A stretch of 64,000 bases of DNA from positions 156,001-220,000 of the forward strand of contig NW_024727827.1 of NCBI RefSeq assembly GCF_018991925.1, written 5' to 3'. The position numbers were made by a program, and so were the translations under genes. Positions 1-14,300 of the stretch are shown one piece after another. How positions within the stretch are numbered: the first letter of the stretch is position 1; the number at the start of each line of letters is the position of its first letter. This DNA is from Homarus americanus (lineage: Eukaryota > Arthropoda > Malacostraca > Decapoda > Nephropidae). The notes beneath the pieces were generated by a model. It was not told where the DNA came from. It searched no databases and was given only the letters and a program-made list of their open reading frames with translations.

Positions 1-40
1 AAATATCACTGAAATTGTATTATAGTACGAGTGTATTATT

Positions 41-2552
<2,512 letters not shown>

Positions 2553-2776
2553 CCGCTAACGAGGAGGATATAGTAGTTTTCTAGTTAAGGTTAATTGATA
2601 TTTTTTAGGAATTGTAGAGTTCTATTGTGAAATATAATCAGTACGGTAAAAAACCTCTATATAGCGGAATTTATCTTATTATAATCCTTTATATGGAGGT
2701 TTTATATCTAACGGACCGACCCTCGATATAATGGACTTTCATCTCTATATAGTTCGCTAAATAGAGGATTTACTTC

Positions 2777-2782
2777 AATAAA
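2777..2782 (+). terminator. Candidate polyadenylation signal of TDH
   Basis: A canonical AATAAA lies 225 bp after the TDH stop codon, in AT-rich sequence followed by a T/GT-rich stretch. No transcript evidence is available. Confidence 0.5.
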
Positions 2783-2819
2783 TATATATTTTTAGTGGTG
2801 TAGGTAGAGTGTAGGTGTA

Positions 2820-3355
2820 GTGTGTACGTCTTGAGATGTGTGTACGTCTTGAGATGTGTGTACGTCTTAAGATGTGTGTACGTCTTAAGATGTGTGTACG
2901 TCTAAGATGTGTGTACATCTTGAGATGTGTGTACGTCTTAAGATGTGTGTACGTCTTGAGATGTGTGTACATCTTGAGATGTGTGTACGTCTTGAGATGT
3001 GTGTACGTCTTAAGATGTGTGTACGTCTTGAGATGTGTGTACGTCTTAAGATGTGTGTACGTCTTAAGATGTGTACGTCTTGAGATGTGTGTACGTCTTG
3101 AGATGTGTGCGTCTTGTGTGTACGTCTGAAGATATGTGTACGTCTTGATGTGTGTGTACGTCTTAAGATATGTGTGTACGTCTTGAGATGTGTGTACGTC
3201 TTGAGATGTGTGTACGTCTTAAGATGTGTGTACGTCTTAAGATGTGTGTACGTCTAAGATGTGTGTACATCTTGAGATGTGTGTACGTCTTAAGATGTGT
3301 GTACGTCTTGAGATGTGTGTACATCTTGAGATGTGTGTACGTCTTGAGATGTGTA
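2820..3355. repeat. 18-bp minisatellite (GTGTACGTCTTGAGATGT type)
   Basis: About 28 copies of an 18-bp unit alternating CTTGAGA and CTTAAGA variants. The same order of variants recurs at 2826-3060 and 3165-3354, indicating a secondary block duplication. The unit length is a multiple of three, so both strands carry long open frames (MCVRLEMCVRLK type) that are not genes. Confidence 0.95.
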
Positions 3356-3600
3356 TTAAAAACAACAAGATGGATGACAGTCTTAAGGTCCCACAGTAGC
3401 ATCTTTACGCCTGTTAGAATAATAATCTGTCAACTGATAATAAAACTCTAATATTTAACCTGTGTTTTCGTCTCCTATTAATTCCTATTTAATTACCATA
3501 TAAAAACCATAATACACGATCATTTAACACTATTTACGGCATCACAATTATCGTAAATTATTAGTATTTTGTTCAATAATTAATAATATGACGAAAATGT

Positions 3601-3697
3601 GTGACGTCAGATGAATAAGTGACGTCAGATGAATAAGTGACGTCAGAAGAATAAGTGACGTCAAGAATAAGTGACGTCAGAGGACCAAGTGACGTCA
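3601..3697. repeat. Minisatellite of CRE palindromes
   Basis: Six copies of the palindrome TGACGTCA occur within ~95 bp, spaced 16-18 bp, in units of the type GTGACGTCAGATGAATAA. TGACGTCA is the full CREB/ATF binding consensus (established knowledge). The cluster lies about 0.9 kb upstream of the PITRM1 start codon and 1 kb downstream of TDH. Regulatory function is inference. Confidence 0.85.
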
Positions 3698-4561
3698 GAG
3701 GGAAGGAGAGGGAGTGGTGTTATCTGGTGAGGGGGAGAGGGAAGGGGTGGGGAAAGGAGAGGAAGGGGGGAGAGGGAAGGGGTGGGGAAAGGAAGGGGAG
3801 AAAGTGTCCAAAATAGTTTTATGGGGTGAGGATGATGGTGATAAATGGTGATAAATTAATTGTAAATATAATTCTTAAAATGGTGAAAAAGTTGTGATTT
3901 ACATGACATTCAATTCTCCATAAAATAATAAATTTCTTACTAATACATATAATTTAAATATAAAAAGAAATAAATAATTTAAAGTATATAATTTTATGTA
4001 TAATAAACTTTGATATTTATTGTTTATTGTATTTTTTTATCTTTAGGAAATTTTAATTTGTTTCTGAACTTGCACTGTTTACATCATGTGTAATTTGTCC
4101 CAACTTGGAATACACAACATTTCCAACTTAACCGAACTTAAAAATTACTTTTATAAATATGGGCCAAATTAATATCATATTTTACTTTAGTATATATAAA
4201 ATTACATATAATTTAATGAACTATCCTTAAATAGGTTAAATATTGCGTTATGTTGTCATTTACTATAATTACAAGACAATAACATCACATTTATCAAGAC
4301 CAAAAAACCAATTAACAAAACATATTCAAAAATTATCTTACATAAAAAACTAACATTTACTATCATAATAATTAAGTTTTTTAATATAAATATATCTAAA
4401 TAACGTTTAATTAGGAGTTAAATATAAAAATCTTAAGTTGGGCACAAAAATCAGTCATTGCATCAGCCTGTCTTCAGACGAGGCTCACCCAGGCACCTGT
4501 CTCACCTCCCTGTCTCTCTGTCTCTCTGTCCGTCTCTCTGTCTCTCTAAAGCTCTACGAGG
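3698..4561. other. Spacer and 5' flank of the PITRM1-like gene
   Basis: A purine-rich stretch (GGAAGGGG type, 3710-3800) is followed by very AT-rich sequence and then a short CT-rich tract at 4495-4550 just before the start codon, probably 5' UTR. No gene was recognised here and no clear TATA element was assigned. Confidence 0.6.
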
Positions 4562-7500
4562 ATGACAATTTTAACTATATTACGAGCTGCTACGAGACTG
4601 AGGAGCAGAGTGAGTCGTAGATATGGACAAGAGACCAACAGACATGTGTGGACTAGCACCCTTAAACGAGGTAGTTCAGCTGTTGCCTCTGTTGGTGAGT
4701 AATGATTGGTTGTGTATTAAATCATTATAAATATGTATTAAATAATCTCTATGTCTAGGAATGCTCACAGGTTTTTTTCATAGTAAGTAAAGTTATTTCT
4801 TGCCTTATTAATCTCAAAATAACGAGTAAGGTTAGGTTGGTTAGGATAGGATAGGATATATGGTTGGGTAAGGTTAGGTTAGGTTATATGGTTGGGTTAG
4901 GTTAGGTTAAAGAAATGACTGTAATATTTGTTCAACATATTGGACTGTTAATAGTTCCCCGGTTATACAAAATGACTGTATTTTTTATTTTTCTGCCAAG
5001 ATTTGATCCCATTCAGCATACATTACTATTTGATAAGATTTCCTTTTTCTGTTTGTCTGCTTTTCATTTAATTATAAAGTTTTTTTTCTCTTAAGTAATA
5101 GAAATTTAAGAGTGTAGGTTAGGTTAGGTTAGGTTAGGTTAGGTTAGGTTAGAGTTACAATAGTTTAAAGTACTTGGGGTTTTCTTTTGTAGCTACAGTA
5201 CTTTGTCTTGTTTCAGGTGATGTGTTGGAAAACGAATATCAAATTGGTGAAGAAGTCTCAGGATTTTAGTCAAAGATGTACCTCCAGTTCTAACACCTTG
5301 TCATGTTTCAGGTGATGCGGTCAAAAATGAATATCAAGTTGGTGAAGAAGTCTCAGGATTTTTAGTCAAGGAAATCCAGGATGTTCCGGAACTCCACCTC
5401 ACCGCCATACGCCTGGAACACGTGGGCACTGGAGCCGACTACCTACACGTGGCACGGGACGACCCCAACAACGTGTTTTGCGTGGGGTTCCGGACGACTC
5501 CCATGGACTCGACGGGCGTCCCGCACATCCTCGAGCACACGGTACTGTGCGGCAGCGAGAGATACCCGTGCAGGGATCCGTTCTTTAAGATGTTGAATCG
5601 TTCTCTGTCTACTTTTATGAACGCCATGACGGGCAGCGACTACACCGTGTACCCATTCTCGACTCAGCACCCCGTCGACTTTAGGAACTTGTTGTCGGTG
5701 TATATGGACGCCGCGTTCAGGCCGCACCTCTCGGAGCTGGACTTTCTTCAGGAGGGCTGGAGGCTCGAACACCGGGATCCTCGGGATAGGTCGTCGCCGA
5801 TAGTCTTTAAGGGCGTCGTGTTTAACGAGATGAAAGGTGTGTTCGCAGATTCCCAGCAGCTGTTCCTGCAGAAACTACAGAACGGTCTGCTGCCTTCTCA
5901 CACGTACGGCGTCGTGTCGGGCGGCGACCCTCTCGACATTCCCCGGCTGACGTGGCAACGGCTCAGAGACTTCCACTCTTACCACTACCACCCCAGTAAT
6001 GCCCGGTTTTACACCTACGGAGACCAGCCTCTGGTGAACCATCTAGAGTTCATAAACGACGGTTATCTCCGCCACTACGATAAAATAAACCCCGAGACGG
6101 ACGTTCCGGAGGAGCCCTGTTGGTCGGAGCCGAGACGCGCCCACGTGGAGTGTGGCGCGGACCCCATGGCCAGCGGCGACGGCCAGACGAGTATAGCCGT
6201 CTCTTATAAATTAGTCGACATAACCAACGTCTTTGAAACCTTCGTCCTGTACGTCCTCGGAGAGCTGTTGACGAGTGGCCCCAACGCCCCCTTCTACAAG
6301 AGTCTCCTGGAGCCACAGTTAGGCTCCGGCTTCTCCCCGTCCTCCGGTTTTGACGGCCACACCCGTAACACCACCTTCACCGTCGGACTACAGGGCGTTA
6401 AAGACAGCGACGTAGACGCGGTGGGACGGATCATCGACGAGACGTTCGCTAAAGTCTCCACCGAAGGATTCCCCCCGGAGCGAGTGGAGGCCGTGATACA
6501 CAACCTGGAACTACAAGTGAAGCACCAGACGTCGTTCTTTGGCCTCGGGGTAGTCCTGGGCATCACCCCTCTCTGGAACCTGGGCGGCGACCCGATCGAC
6601 TCCTTACGAATTAACCAAAAAATAAACAGATTAAAAAAATGCATCGAAGAGAATCCCAAGTTCTTACAAGAGAAGGTTACCGAATATTTCCTGGAGAATA
6701 AACACAAGTACACACAGACTATGTCGCCACGGGAAGGTTATGAGACCAAGCTACAGGAAGAGGAAGAATTGATGCTGAGTCAACGTCTGTCTGGTCTGAC
6801 GGACGACGACCGTACGGACATTTGGGAGAAGGGAGAGACGTTGGCGTGTAAACAAGAGGAAGACGACGATCTATCCTGTCTGCCGACGTTAAAGGTATCG
6901 GATATCAGCCGCGCCGTGCCTCCGACGCTGGTGACTGATATCGGTCTATCGGGCGGCGTACCCGTACAGATCTGCGACCAGCCCACCAACGGCATAACGT
7001 ACTTCTCTGCTGTGCTAGACACTCACGACGTACCGGACCGTCTCAGATCGCTCGTCCCTGTGCTGTGTGGGGTGCTGACCCGCATGGGGGCGGGGCATCT
7101 CGATTTTCGTCAGCTGGATCAAAAGTTGGACCTGGTCTGCGGCGGCGTCGGCGCTTGTACCCACTTAAACGCTCATCCTATAAATGCTGTACAGTATGAA
7201 CAGGGAATCCTTCTTTCATCTCATTGCCTGAACCAAAATTTAATGAAGATGCTCGATATTTGGTCGTTAATCCTCAACGAAGTGAATTTAATCGACCTGC
7301 AGAGGTTTACTACGCTGGTTAACATGATTGCCACCGACCAGTCTAATAGCTTGGTGTATTCTGGTCATAAATATGCCATGACTGCGGCAAGCGCCTCGAC
7401 CGGTCACGTGGCCGCTTTGACCGAACGCTGGAGCGGTCTTACGTTCCTGAAACAGATGAAAGCTCTCGCCAAATCAAAAGACCTCGCCCAGACGCTCGAA

Positions 7501-8241
7501 CGGCTACGTGAACTATCCTCGCTGTTGTTGTCCAAGAGCAAGATGAGAGTTTCCGTCAACACGACCCCCGATCACCGCGACACGACTCTTCGCAACTTCC
7601 AGACATTTTTAAACGGCTTGTCCGGCGAACCGTGCGGATACTCGCCGCTCGCGACGCTCCCCGGGGACTTCACGCCTCATCCGTCAAAGACCCACCAGGT
7701 GTTTCCCTTCCCGGTTAACTTCGCCTCCAAGTCGTTCCCTGGGGTGCCGTACTGTCACCCGGATGCAGGAGCCCTGAGGGTCCTCGCTCGTCTCATGTTC
7801 CGCTTTTTGCATCGGGAGATCCGGGAGAAGGGCGGAGCTTACGGCGGGGGCTCAGCGACGACGCCCGGAGGAGCGTTCAGCTTCTACAGCTACCGTGACC
7901 CCCACTCGACCCAGACCTTGGAAACCTTCGATGCTGCGGTCGAGTGGGTGCTATCCGGCGAGTTCGACCAGCGGGACGTGGACGAGGCTAAGTTAGGGGT
8001 GTTCCAGGCGGTCGATGCTCCGGAGTCCCCGGGGGCAAAGGGCAGGCGTCGCTTCCTCTCGCACATCACGGAGGAACAGTTTGCCGATCACCGCCGGCTG
8101 ATCCTCGACGCTGCCTCCCAGGACCTAGTGAGAGCCGCTCGGGTCTATCTCAGGGATGCTGTTGTGGAGGGGACCTGTCTCATTGGTCCAGAAAATGAAA
8201 ATATATCGAACGACCTCTTTTGGAACACTGTCCGTAATTAA
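4562..8241 (+). CDS. PITRM1: Presequence protease, mitochondrial (M16C metallopeptidase, PITRM1/PreP family)
   Basis: Degrades cleaved mitochondrial presequences and other short peptides in the matrix (family knowledge). Exon 1 is 4562-4694 and exon 2 is 5312-8241, joined G|GT; together they give 1,020 residues, close to the ~1,037 of human PITRM1. The ATG follows an in-frame TAA at 4547-4549. Residues 1-44 are rich in Arg, Ser and Thr with almost no acid, as in a matrix-targeting presequence. The inverted zinc motif HILEH is at about residues 116-120 and the distal Glu is in VVFNEMKG at about 217. The second M16 half carries REKGGAYGGG, whose Arg and Tyr are the conserved substrate-binding pair. 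The stop is TAA at 8239-8241. Almost the whole protein sits in one 2.9-kb exon that is clearly richer in GC than its surroundings. The catalytic residues are present, so it should be active. Confidence 0.96.
5115..5152. repeat. Interstitial (TTAGG)n tract
   Basis: Seven or so uninterrupted copies of the arthropod telomere pentamer lie in intron 1 of the PITRM1-like gene. Shorter runs occur at 4850-4905. Confidence 0.9.
5205..5273 (+). pseudogene. Duplicated, broken copy of the start of PITRM1 exon 2
   Basis: Bases 5205-5273 repeat 5298-5369 at a spacing of 95 bp. The repeat includes the TTTCAG acceptor and codons reading GDVLENEYQIGEEVSGF, against GDAVKNEYQVGEEVSGFLV in the real exon. One T is missing from the T-run, so the frame hits TAG at 5267-5269. 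The upstream AG (5215-5216) still looks like a usable acceptor. Use of it would truncate the protein at about residue 62. Confidence 0.85.
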
Positions 8242-11200
8242 GATCGTTTAATGCATTACAATTCAGTACAATACAACGCAATACATAACATTATGGTACA
8301 TTACAATACAGTACAATACATTATGGTACAATACAACACAATACAATACAAAATGGTCTCATACAACACCACATCAAATATTCCAGGGTTTTCCAATGAA
8401 CCGGTGAGTTACACAGTGTTATGAACTATTTATCAATGATTAAATTTGTTAAGTAATCCTGTTAAGAAAATGTGATTATAAGATACTTTAATTAATCTTT
8501 CACTATTACTTGTACATACAACATTATTATTGGGTGATTTGTGAGTTAGAAATAAGCTAATCCAGTGTTCAGTAAATGATTATGTGTAGTGAGTTAATTT
8601 GTTGTGTATAAAGTGATGTAGTATCTTATTGCTGGCTGATTTATCTTAAGAAACTGTATGTCAGGTCATTATGTATATGTATAGAATGCTACGGGTAATA
8701 TATATACATTTGATGTATAACTTGGCGTCGAGCTATTCATCCCAATACAGTGATTTCTTCATTCTATTATTGGGATTGATTAACTTTTTGGTTGTTATAC
8801 ATTGAATATATATTACCTAGATATTTCCCCTTCCCCCTACATAACTAGACCATCAAATAGCAAGTTTGGCTGGCCTGATCAATAACCCATTCCTTGGTTT
8901 CCTAGTAAAGATTAAACAAATTTCAAACCCGTTCCATTATTTCAGTCTATTAATGTTTAGTAACTATGAAATATTGTCTAGTTCAGGAAAAAGTATTTGG
9001 AGCGGAAATTCTTGAAATTAATATTTTGTACTGTATAGTTTTATGTTGTAAATATTGAAAGTATTGGAAGTTTTAATAATCCTTTTGGTCTGTAATTTTT
9101 CGTTGATGTTTGGGAATGATCAAAAGACACTTGAATATCAGTCCTTTATACAAACTAATTAGTACAGGTAATATATGAGGTAAAGGAAGAGGAGGAATAG
9201 GCGATAAAGATAAGGTATGAGCAACGTTGGTGAAACAGGTAAGAGGTATGTAAGAAATGTCAAGAAAATGGGTTGATAGAAGTAAGGATAATATGAAGAA
9301 TAAGTTAAAAATATAAAGAAATAAATGATAATCAATAGTAATAATGAAATATAACGTCAAATAGTAATAAAAATATGAAATGTGTTTGGGACAATTGAAG
9401 TAAATAATAAGCTTGTCATCACTCATAAGCTGCTCTGAGGGAAGGACAGGTGTGATGATGGTTAAAAATAATTATATCTATCACCTGTCTTATAATACAA
9501 CACAAGTACAGTCAGGTAATTAGTTCACCTGTACTGGGATACCTTGATTAGTAATTCTACATTTATCCCATCATAAACCCACTAATCATCCATTACATAA
9601 TTTCCATATCTAAACTACATGAAATAACTTAATTTTTGGCTATAAATACAAAATTATAATACCATTTTAAACACATTTGGGTTATAATAATAGATAATGT
9701 ACGACAACTATCCATAATGTATAACAATTCTTCCTTCAATGTACGATACTCTTAACAACAACAGCTGGTGGTAGTTGTCAGTCACCTACGATACAACACA
9801 CACACAGACTAGCAGCAACTGGTAACTATCCTATATAACTCAACTAATTAACCTAACCTAACCAAATACAAGTGATAATTTGACTATATAACAATGAAGA
9901 GAAGTAATTAGAGCATTAATCATAGCTAATTAACCGGGTAATTAGTGTAAAATATACCTATTGGCTACAGATGGATTATTTACTAATTGAAAACCTTATT
10001 TGAGATTATTTATGTTTGTAATTAATCAGTGACGTAATATAGTGTCTGTGTAGTGATGATTAGGACGAATAGCTGTCTCCTGAGGGTGGTAACTGTAGGT
10101 GTCGTATGTACAGTATGTATGTATGTATGTATGTATGTATATATTTATGTATGTATGTATGTATGTATGTTTGTGGTAGTTGTGGTTATTCAAGAGGTCG
10201 TCATACCACAGTAATTTGGGTTTCGTTTTCATTATTAAATTATTATTATTATCGTTTTCGTCACCTAACTTAATCCTAAACTTAACCTAACCCAATCGAA
10301 CCCAATCTAACCTAACCTAACCCAACCCATTCTAACCTAAATATTTCAGTAATTCAAAACTCTGAGGTGCACCATGTCCAAAAGTACAACACCTTAGTTA
10401 GAATTGGACAGAATGATCATCTTTCTCGTAAAACTCGGCAATAAACTTAAAATAATCGTAGCAGCGCGAACGACAACCAACCTCCACCACGGCCATTGTC
10501 AGACCAGTCAATGAAATTAAAATCCGTACCCAGGCTGCTTCCTATGAGAAAATTATAATGTGATTGGTCGAAAAAAATCTACGTGATGATATCGATACCT
10601 CATTGGTCACGACTGGGTGTGTGAGTAGTCTCTGGCGTGCTGTAAACACACTCATAATTAAGTGACGATAACATCACCCCACATAGACGAAGACTGAACA
10701 GTTCGTAAAATCAATTAAATTCAATCGTGTTGCTATTATCCATTCACCTTTGACCCGTGTGACCACCGTGACCTCACTTGGACCTTAGTTAATGCCCAAG
10801 TGACCCGTTGCCACACAGCAGTTCATCCATCCAACAGACTGCACTGAACTTGACCCATAAACTAACACAAGTTAAAATGTTTATATTGTTGACCATTTAT
10901 ACTTATTTCACTGTTACATTGTCGTAGATATTTATTCTTAGGTGATGAAACAGTAATAATTGTGTGTGAGGATTATTCTTTTAATAAATATTACTTTACT
11001 CACCATAAATTAACTGTATATTCCTGAACCACCAGCCACATTATGTAGAATTTATCAATCAATTCACGGGCCGCACAAAGATCATGGTCCGGCCCGCGGG
11101 TGGTCCATACCTTTTGTAACCAATCAGTGACTTGTGTTTAGAGAATAGAATTTCAGGACCAGCCCTTCGTGTTTCCTACAACGAGAAAAGATTTTAATAG

Positions 11201-11525
11201 GAAAAGAATGAATTAGCAAAAACAAACTTTATTTTCTCAACCAAGATTCCAGTGTGGTGTAATGAAGTGTTTGGGAATCATTAATTAAAATGTATAATAA
11301 TGGAAACAACCTATTACTTTAATTTTTTTGCCACTGATTGCCTCGTTAGCTGGTTGGGCGGTCTGTTACTCACTGTTGGCAAGTACTGGGCATATACTGG
11401 CTCTCTGCTACACACTGTTGACAAGTACCGGACGTTCACTGAGGTATTGGGATATTATTAATTAAAAACGTATGATCGAGTAAACATTCATACACATTCA
11501 TACTTTCCAGCATCTTGTAAGAAGT
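8242..11525. other. Spacer between PITRM1-like and HINT3-like genes
   Basis: An ACAATACA-type microsatellite follows the PITRM1 stop (8255-8350). Otherwise this is AT-rich, low-complexity sequence, with an ATGT tetranucleotide run (10107-10170), short CCTAA runs (10270-10335) and a GC-rich patch with GGCCCGCGG (11068-11110). The patch resembles the edge of a DNA transposon but could not be assigned. No coding sequence was recognised. Confidence 0.6.
10480..10660. promoter_or_regulatory. Possible promoter region with inverted CCAAT boxes
   Basis: A less repetitive patch with GATTGG near 10562 and CATTGG near 10600 (inverted CCAAT boxes), about 0.9 kb upstream of the HINT3-like start codon. 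It was chosen on motif content only. No TSS can be placed. Confidence 0.25.
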
Positions 11526-13151
11526 ATGAGCGGCCAGACACCACAACCATCCCAGCTATCCCAGGCATCCCAGCCACCCCAACCATCCCAGCCACCCCAA
11601 CCATCCCAGCCACCCCAACCATCCCAGGCAGGAGAGAGAGGAAGGTGTACTTTCTGCAAGATCTCTGATGGCATTGAACCGAGTAACATCGTTCATCAGG
11701 TGAGTGGTTTATGTTGAGTCACGGTAACGACATATTCACCTGTGGTTAGGTTAGGTTCTTGACAGGTATTATGTCATTTCACGGGTATTGATTATTTTAT
11801 TGTATAGCACAGTATTGCAACACAGGCATAGCAAAGGTATAGCTACATTATATAACACAGGCATAGCGTGGAAAACAGAAAATTCCAATACTTTTTCTTT
11901 AATACAGTATTGTACTCTGGTGTTTTTTGTATAGTAAAAAGTAATTACTATTGACCTCAGAATATCTCCTGATATCAAGTGCACATGGCCTCAAAATCCC
12001 CATAATATTTGTTCAGATTTAAAAAAAATCCTTTGTGAGCTTATAGCAACCCCTAATGTATACTGTAACATAATGGTAACATAATGGATGCCAATGTATA
12101 CTGTAACATAATGGTAACATAATGGACGCCAATGTATACTGTAACATAATGGTAACATAATGGACGCCAATGTATACTGTAACATAATGGACGCCAATTG
12201 TTTACGTGTCACAGGACGAAGAGTTTGTGGTGTTCCCGGACATGAGACCAGCAGCACCTCACCACTACCTAGTCATCACCCGTCACCACTACACTGATGT
12301 TAAGAGCCTAACTAAAGAAAACATTCCTATGGGTGAGTGTGTGTTGAGTCTGTAACACTAGTATTATGTAGTTTGTGTTACAGTATTGCTTGTCTGTAAC
12401 ACTATTATTATGTAGTGTTGTTTTTATTTAGTATGCATTACCTGAGGGGGGGGGCAATTTGACCTTTGACCTTGTGTTTCTGTCAGTGTTATTATTACCT
12501 GGGGGACAATTTGACCTTTGACCTTGTGTTTCTGTTATTAGATTACCTGGGGGACAATTTGACCTTTGACCCTATATTTCTGTCGTTAATATTATGATAA
12601 CTAACGACCCTTTGTATTATAATATGTAGTTAAACCTTAAGATATATTTTATAACCTGACGTACAAATTTAAAATATCCTCAAAATTTATCACCTAACCT
12701 AACCCAAGTGCCAGTATCCCCCCCCCCCCAAAAACCCCAATGAGTAACGATGCCTTTCACTCATATCATTTCATTCTAAACTAACATTACAATAATATTG
12801 CACTTCGTATAACTTAATAACTTTGCTGGTTCTAAAGTTATTATAATACAAAGGTTAACAAGATTACTACAACTACTACAGTTTTTTCCCCATCACAGTG
12901 GAATCAATTTTCGCTTTTTCCTTCAAAGTAGAATCAATTTTCGTTTTTTCCCCACAGTGGAAAAAATGGTGAAGCTGGGACAGGAAGTATTGACGGCACA
13001 AGGCGGATCAACAAGCGCTGCGAGGCTAGGTTTTCATTGGCCCCCCTTCCACACGGTCAGTCACCTGCACCTCCATATAATCGCCCCAGAGAGTGAGATG
13101 GGTTTCATATCACGAGGAATGTTTAAAACTAATTCTTTCTGGTTTGTGTCG
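11526..13151 (+). CDS. HINT3: Histidine triad nucleotide-binding protein 3-like (three exons, C-terminus missing)
   Basis: HIT-superfamily hydrolase of aminoacyl-adenylates and related phosphoramidates (HINT3 branch; family knowledge). Exons: 11526-11699, 12215-12332 and 12958-13151, phases 0, 1 and 0, giving 162 residues so far. Residues 1-36 are a low-complexity Ser/Gln/Pro segment with repeated PPQPSQ. Then comes the HIT core: CTFCKISDG, then PDMRPAAPHHYLVITRHH, then GFHWPPF and the catalytic triad SHLHLHIIAP, whose histidines are all present. HINT3 proteins normally end about 10-15 residues after the FWF motif, so a short last exon is expected. I searched 13152-17000 and found no convincing one. 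Reading on into the intron would add only VSNVCF before a stop at 13172. The gene is convergent with SFR1. Confidence 0.9.
12055..12200. repeat. Tandem repeat in HINT3 intron 1
   Basis: Three to four copies of a ~40-bp unit (AATGTATACTGTAACATAAT plus GGTAACATAATGGACGCC) end 15 bp before the exon 2 acceptor. Confidence 0.9.
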
Positions 13152-13239
13152 GTGAGTAATGTTTGTTTTTAGTATCGCTCGAGTCGTAGGTTAGGTTAGG
13201 CTTGGTTGGGTAGGTTAGGTTAGGGTGTGATTATTGAAC

Positions 13240-13565
13240 TTGTAGGGTTAACTGGTACACACAGCTATTGGTTTTGACTTAATTGGTACACACAGCTATT
13301 GAATTTGACTTAATTGGTTCACACAGCTATTGGACTTGACTTTATTGGTACACACAGCTATTGAACTATTAGTTATAATGGCTATAAGTGGATATTTCCT
13401 CATACAATACCGGCTATAATTAGTTATAATGGCTCTAAGTGGCTATTTCCACAATACGCTATAATTAGTTACAATGGCTATAAGTGGCTATTTCCTCATA
13501 CAATACCGGCTATTAGTTATAATGGCTATAAGTGGATATTTCCTCATACAATACCGGCTATAATT
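13240..13565. repeat. Two short tandem arrays after HINT3 exon 3
   Basis: Four copies of a ~30-bp unit (TTGGTACACACAGCTATTGA) lie at 13240-13370. About four copies of a ~50-bp unit containing TTATAATGGCTATAAGTGG follow at 13370-13565. Confidence 0.9.
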
Positions 13566-13775
13566 AGTGATGATCTGACAGAGTGTCTATCAATGCTTCC
13601 CCTTCACTCATATATTTATTATTGATTTTTTTGCTGTTGTAAATAGATTCCCAAACTATCTGGGGGGGGAGGGGGAGAAATTTTATTTTCTTTTTCATTA
13701 TATTTTCTAGTATAACGTAGGGATTATGTAAAGAATGGTTTATGGTGTATGAATGGATACTACTTTACATTTTAT

Positions 13776-13932
13776 TTAAAGTAGATATTTATTGAAGACC
13801 GGATAGTTATTTTAGGTAATTTTGAAAGAATTAGATAAAGGGAACTACAACCTTTTTTTAAAGTAGATATTTATTGAAGACCGGATAGTTATTTTAGGTA
13901 ATTATGAAAGAATTAGATAAAGGGAACTACAA
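13776..13932. repeat. 82-bp direct duplication
   Basis: Two nearly identical copies begin TTTAAAGTAGATATTTATTG, at 13776-13850 and 13857-13932. Only one or two substitutions are visible. Confidence 0.9.
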
Positions 13933-14300
13933 TACCATTTTTAAGGTAATAAAAGGACTTGATTAAATTACAGGTAGAGGAGGAATGAGAGGCATACAGG
14001 TAATAAGACATATAATAATGTGATGCTTTAATTATGCCGGTATACTACTTAGAAGGCATAGGTGGAACTACAATAGACGTCGATGCATGCTGTTCTGTGC
14101 GTTAATCAGACAAGTTTAGGGTCAGTTTTCGGGGTTAAGAATTATAATGTATGTTTCTTGGGTAGGAATTTTGGTCTAGTGTCCATTGTTGATATCTCAG
14201 TGTATGTAATTTAATCATTAATAAATAGCTTTGAGAATTCCTGTAATGTACCGATGATTCCTTGTTTATTTAGTACCGAGGTAGTGTGTGTGTGTACGTA

